Below are positions 5,724 to 6,344 of a stretch of DNA of 6,344 bases, piece after piece. The stretch comes from Methanospirillum hungatei (lineage in GTDB: Archaea; Halobacteriota; Methanomicrobia; Methanomicrobiales; Methanospirillaceae), in the NCBI GenBank assembly GCA_003251955.1, contig QKDV01000023.1:1-6344 (forward strand), written 5' to 3'. Under the pieces are notes generated by a model, which made no database searches, was not told the DNA's origin, and saw only the letters and a list, made by a program, of their open reading frames with translations. The position numbers and the translations under genes were made by a program. The first letter of the stretch is position 1; each line of letters opens with the position of its first letter.

Positions 5724-6344
5724 TCATGTTTCTCTCCTGACATGTCCCCTGACAAGTGAGAATAATATACCTATGCCGCAGAGGAGCGTGAAGAATGCAA
5801 ACCCGACCTGGAGACAGGAGATAAATGCGGGGTAGTATTCCGGGGTTATCTGAACCGGACCGATAAAGATGGCAAAAAGCATTGTTGCAAATCCCATTGA
5901 GAGCATCTGGCCAAGAAGTCTCATGGTGGATGTGGTTCCCGAAGCCACCCCGTAATCATGCTTCTGCACTGAACTCATGATCGCATTTGTGTTTGGTGAG
6001 GTGAAGAAACCAAACCCTGTTCCCAGAATAAGCAGACTGACGATGATATACCATATCGGTGTGGCTTCGGTGAGGAAGACGAGCAGTAAAAGCCCGAAGG
6101 TAGTGATAGCCATCCCTGCTGATGCAACTTTACCTGGCTCTATCTGATCTGATAACTTCCCAGAGAGGGTAGATACAAGAGCCATTACAACAGGCTGGGC
6201 GATCAAAATAAGGCCGGCATGTTCTGGTGAATATCCCTTCGTGTACTGAAGATCAAGGCTGAGCAGAAAGGTCACTGCATAGGTTGCACTGTAATTGATA
6301 AGTGCAGCAATATTTGAGAAGAGGAATACCCGGTTTCCAAAGAA
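5724..6344 (-). CDS. MFS drug/solute exporter, DHA2-like, C-terminal half (5' end outside window)
   Basis: The frame is open from the window edge to TGA at 5724-5726, giving 206 residues of a major facilitator protein whose N-terminal half lies to the right. A methionine-like GTG at 6275 is internal and not a start. About six hydrophobic helices are visible (visible-residue positions about 6-29, 41-62, 74-92, 96-116, 145-162, 176-198). G-K-L-S-D-Q-I-E-P (62-70) is the charged loop between helices characteristic of MFS, and S-P-N-T-N-A-I-M-S-S-V (116-126) followed by Y-G-V-A-S-G is typical of the 14-helix DHA2 (EmrB/QacA-like) proton-antiport exporters. It ends in a short basic tail (R-G-H-V-R-R-E-T). 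The substrate is unknown. The 520-bp gap and separate promoters suggest it is not part of the signalling operon. Confidence 0.88.
   Translation of the reverse strand, partial: FFGNRVFLFSNIAALINYSATYAVTFLLSLDLQYTKGYSPEHAGLILIAQPVVMALVSTLSGKLSDQIEPGKVASAGMAITTFGLLLLVFLTEATPIWYIIVSLLILGTGFGFFTSPNTNAIMSSVQKHDYGVASGTTSTMRLLGQMLSMGFATMLFAIFIGPVQITPEYYPAFISCLQVGFAFFTLLCGIGILFSLVRGHVRRET

Noticed and set aside
5724..6275. Treating the exporter as a complete 183-residue protein starting at 6275
   Set aside because: The frame stays open with membrane-helix-like sequence from 6275 to the window edge, so 6275 is an internal valine codon of a larger transporter.
1..6344. Search for tRNA, rRNA, CRISPR repeats, transposase or a defence system
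   Set aside because: No cloverleaf, regularly spaced repeats, terminal inverted repeats with transposase, or known defence domains were seen on reading both strands.

Overview
The window looks like methanogenic archaeal DNA, most likely from the Methanomicrobiales (Methanospirillum-like is my best guess). Three things point there. The two kinases share the block L-N-L-L-S-S-I-T-R-H-D-I-L-N around the phospho-histidine. Receivers sit at the N-terminus, ahead of PAS domains, and have no DNA-binding output. Promoters are AT-rich TATA type rather than bacterial -35/-10. This placement is inferred from family character, not from a search.

Every gene I can support is on the minus strand, so transcription runs right to left. 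From the right edge: (1) the C-terminal half of a DHA2-type major facilitator exporter (5724-6344, 5' end outside the window); (2) a decayed receiver gene (about 5421-5653) broken by at least three frame changes but still behind a TATA box and a GGAGG site; (3) a 521-residue receiver-PAS-histidine kinase with a GTG start (3634-5199); (4) a 704-residue membrane histidine kinase with a seven-helix N-terminus and two PAS domains (1267-3381); (5) a 196-residue flavodoxin-fold flavoprotein with a compact four-cysteine motif like archaeal iron-sulfur flavoprotein Isf (624-1214); (6) the N-terminus of another receiver-PAS protein running off the left edge (1-464).

The gaps are informative. Upstream of the receiver-kinase is a good TATA box flanked by two small inverted repeats. 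The 250 bp between the two kinases holds a TATA-like site and two inverted repeats but no convincing gene. The flavoprotein follows the membrane kinase after 52 bp with no visible promoter, so the two are probably co-transcribed; a T8 tract after the flavoprotein probably ends that unit. Both kinases carry a C-rich block on the plus strand (ATCAGGGGGG on the coding strand) in their 5' leader.

Together the locus is a signalling island: a membrane sensor kinase, a soluble sensor with its own receiver, a second receiver-PAS protein and a dead receiver paralogue. A redox flavoprotein is linked to the membrane kinase. No transcription-factor output is visible, so the targets are probably other proteins or genes elsewhere. 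I found no tRNA, rRNA, CRISPR array, insertion sequence or integrase.
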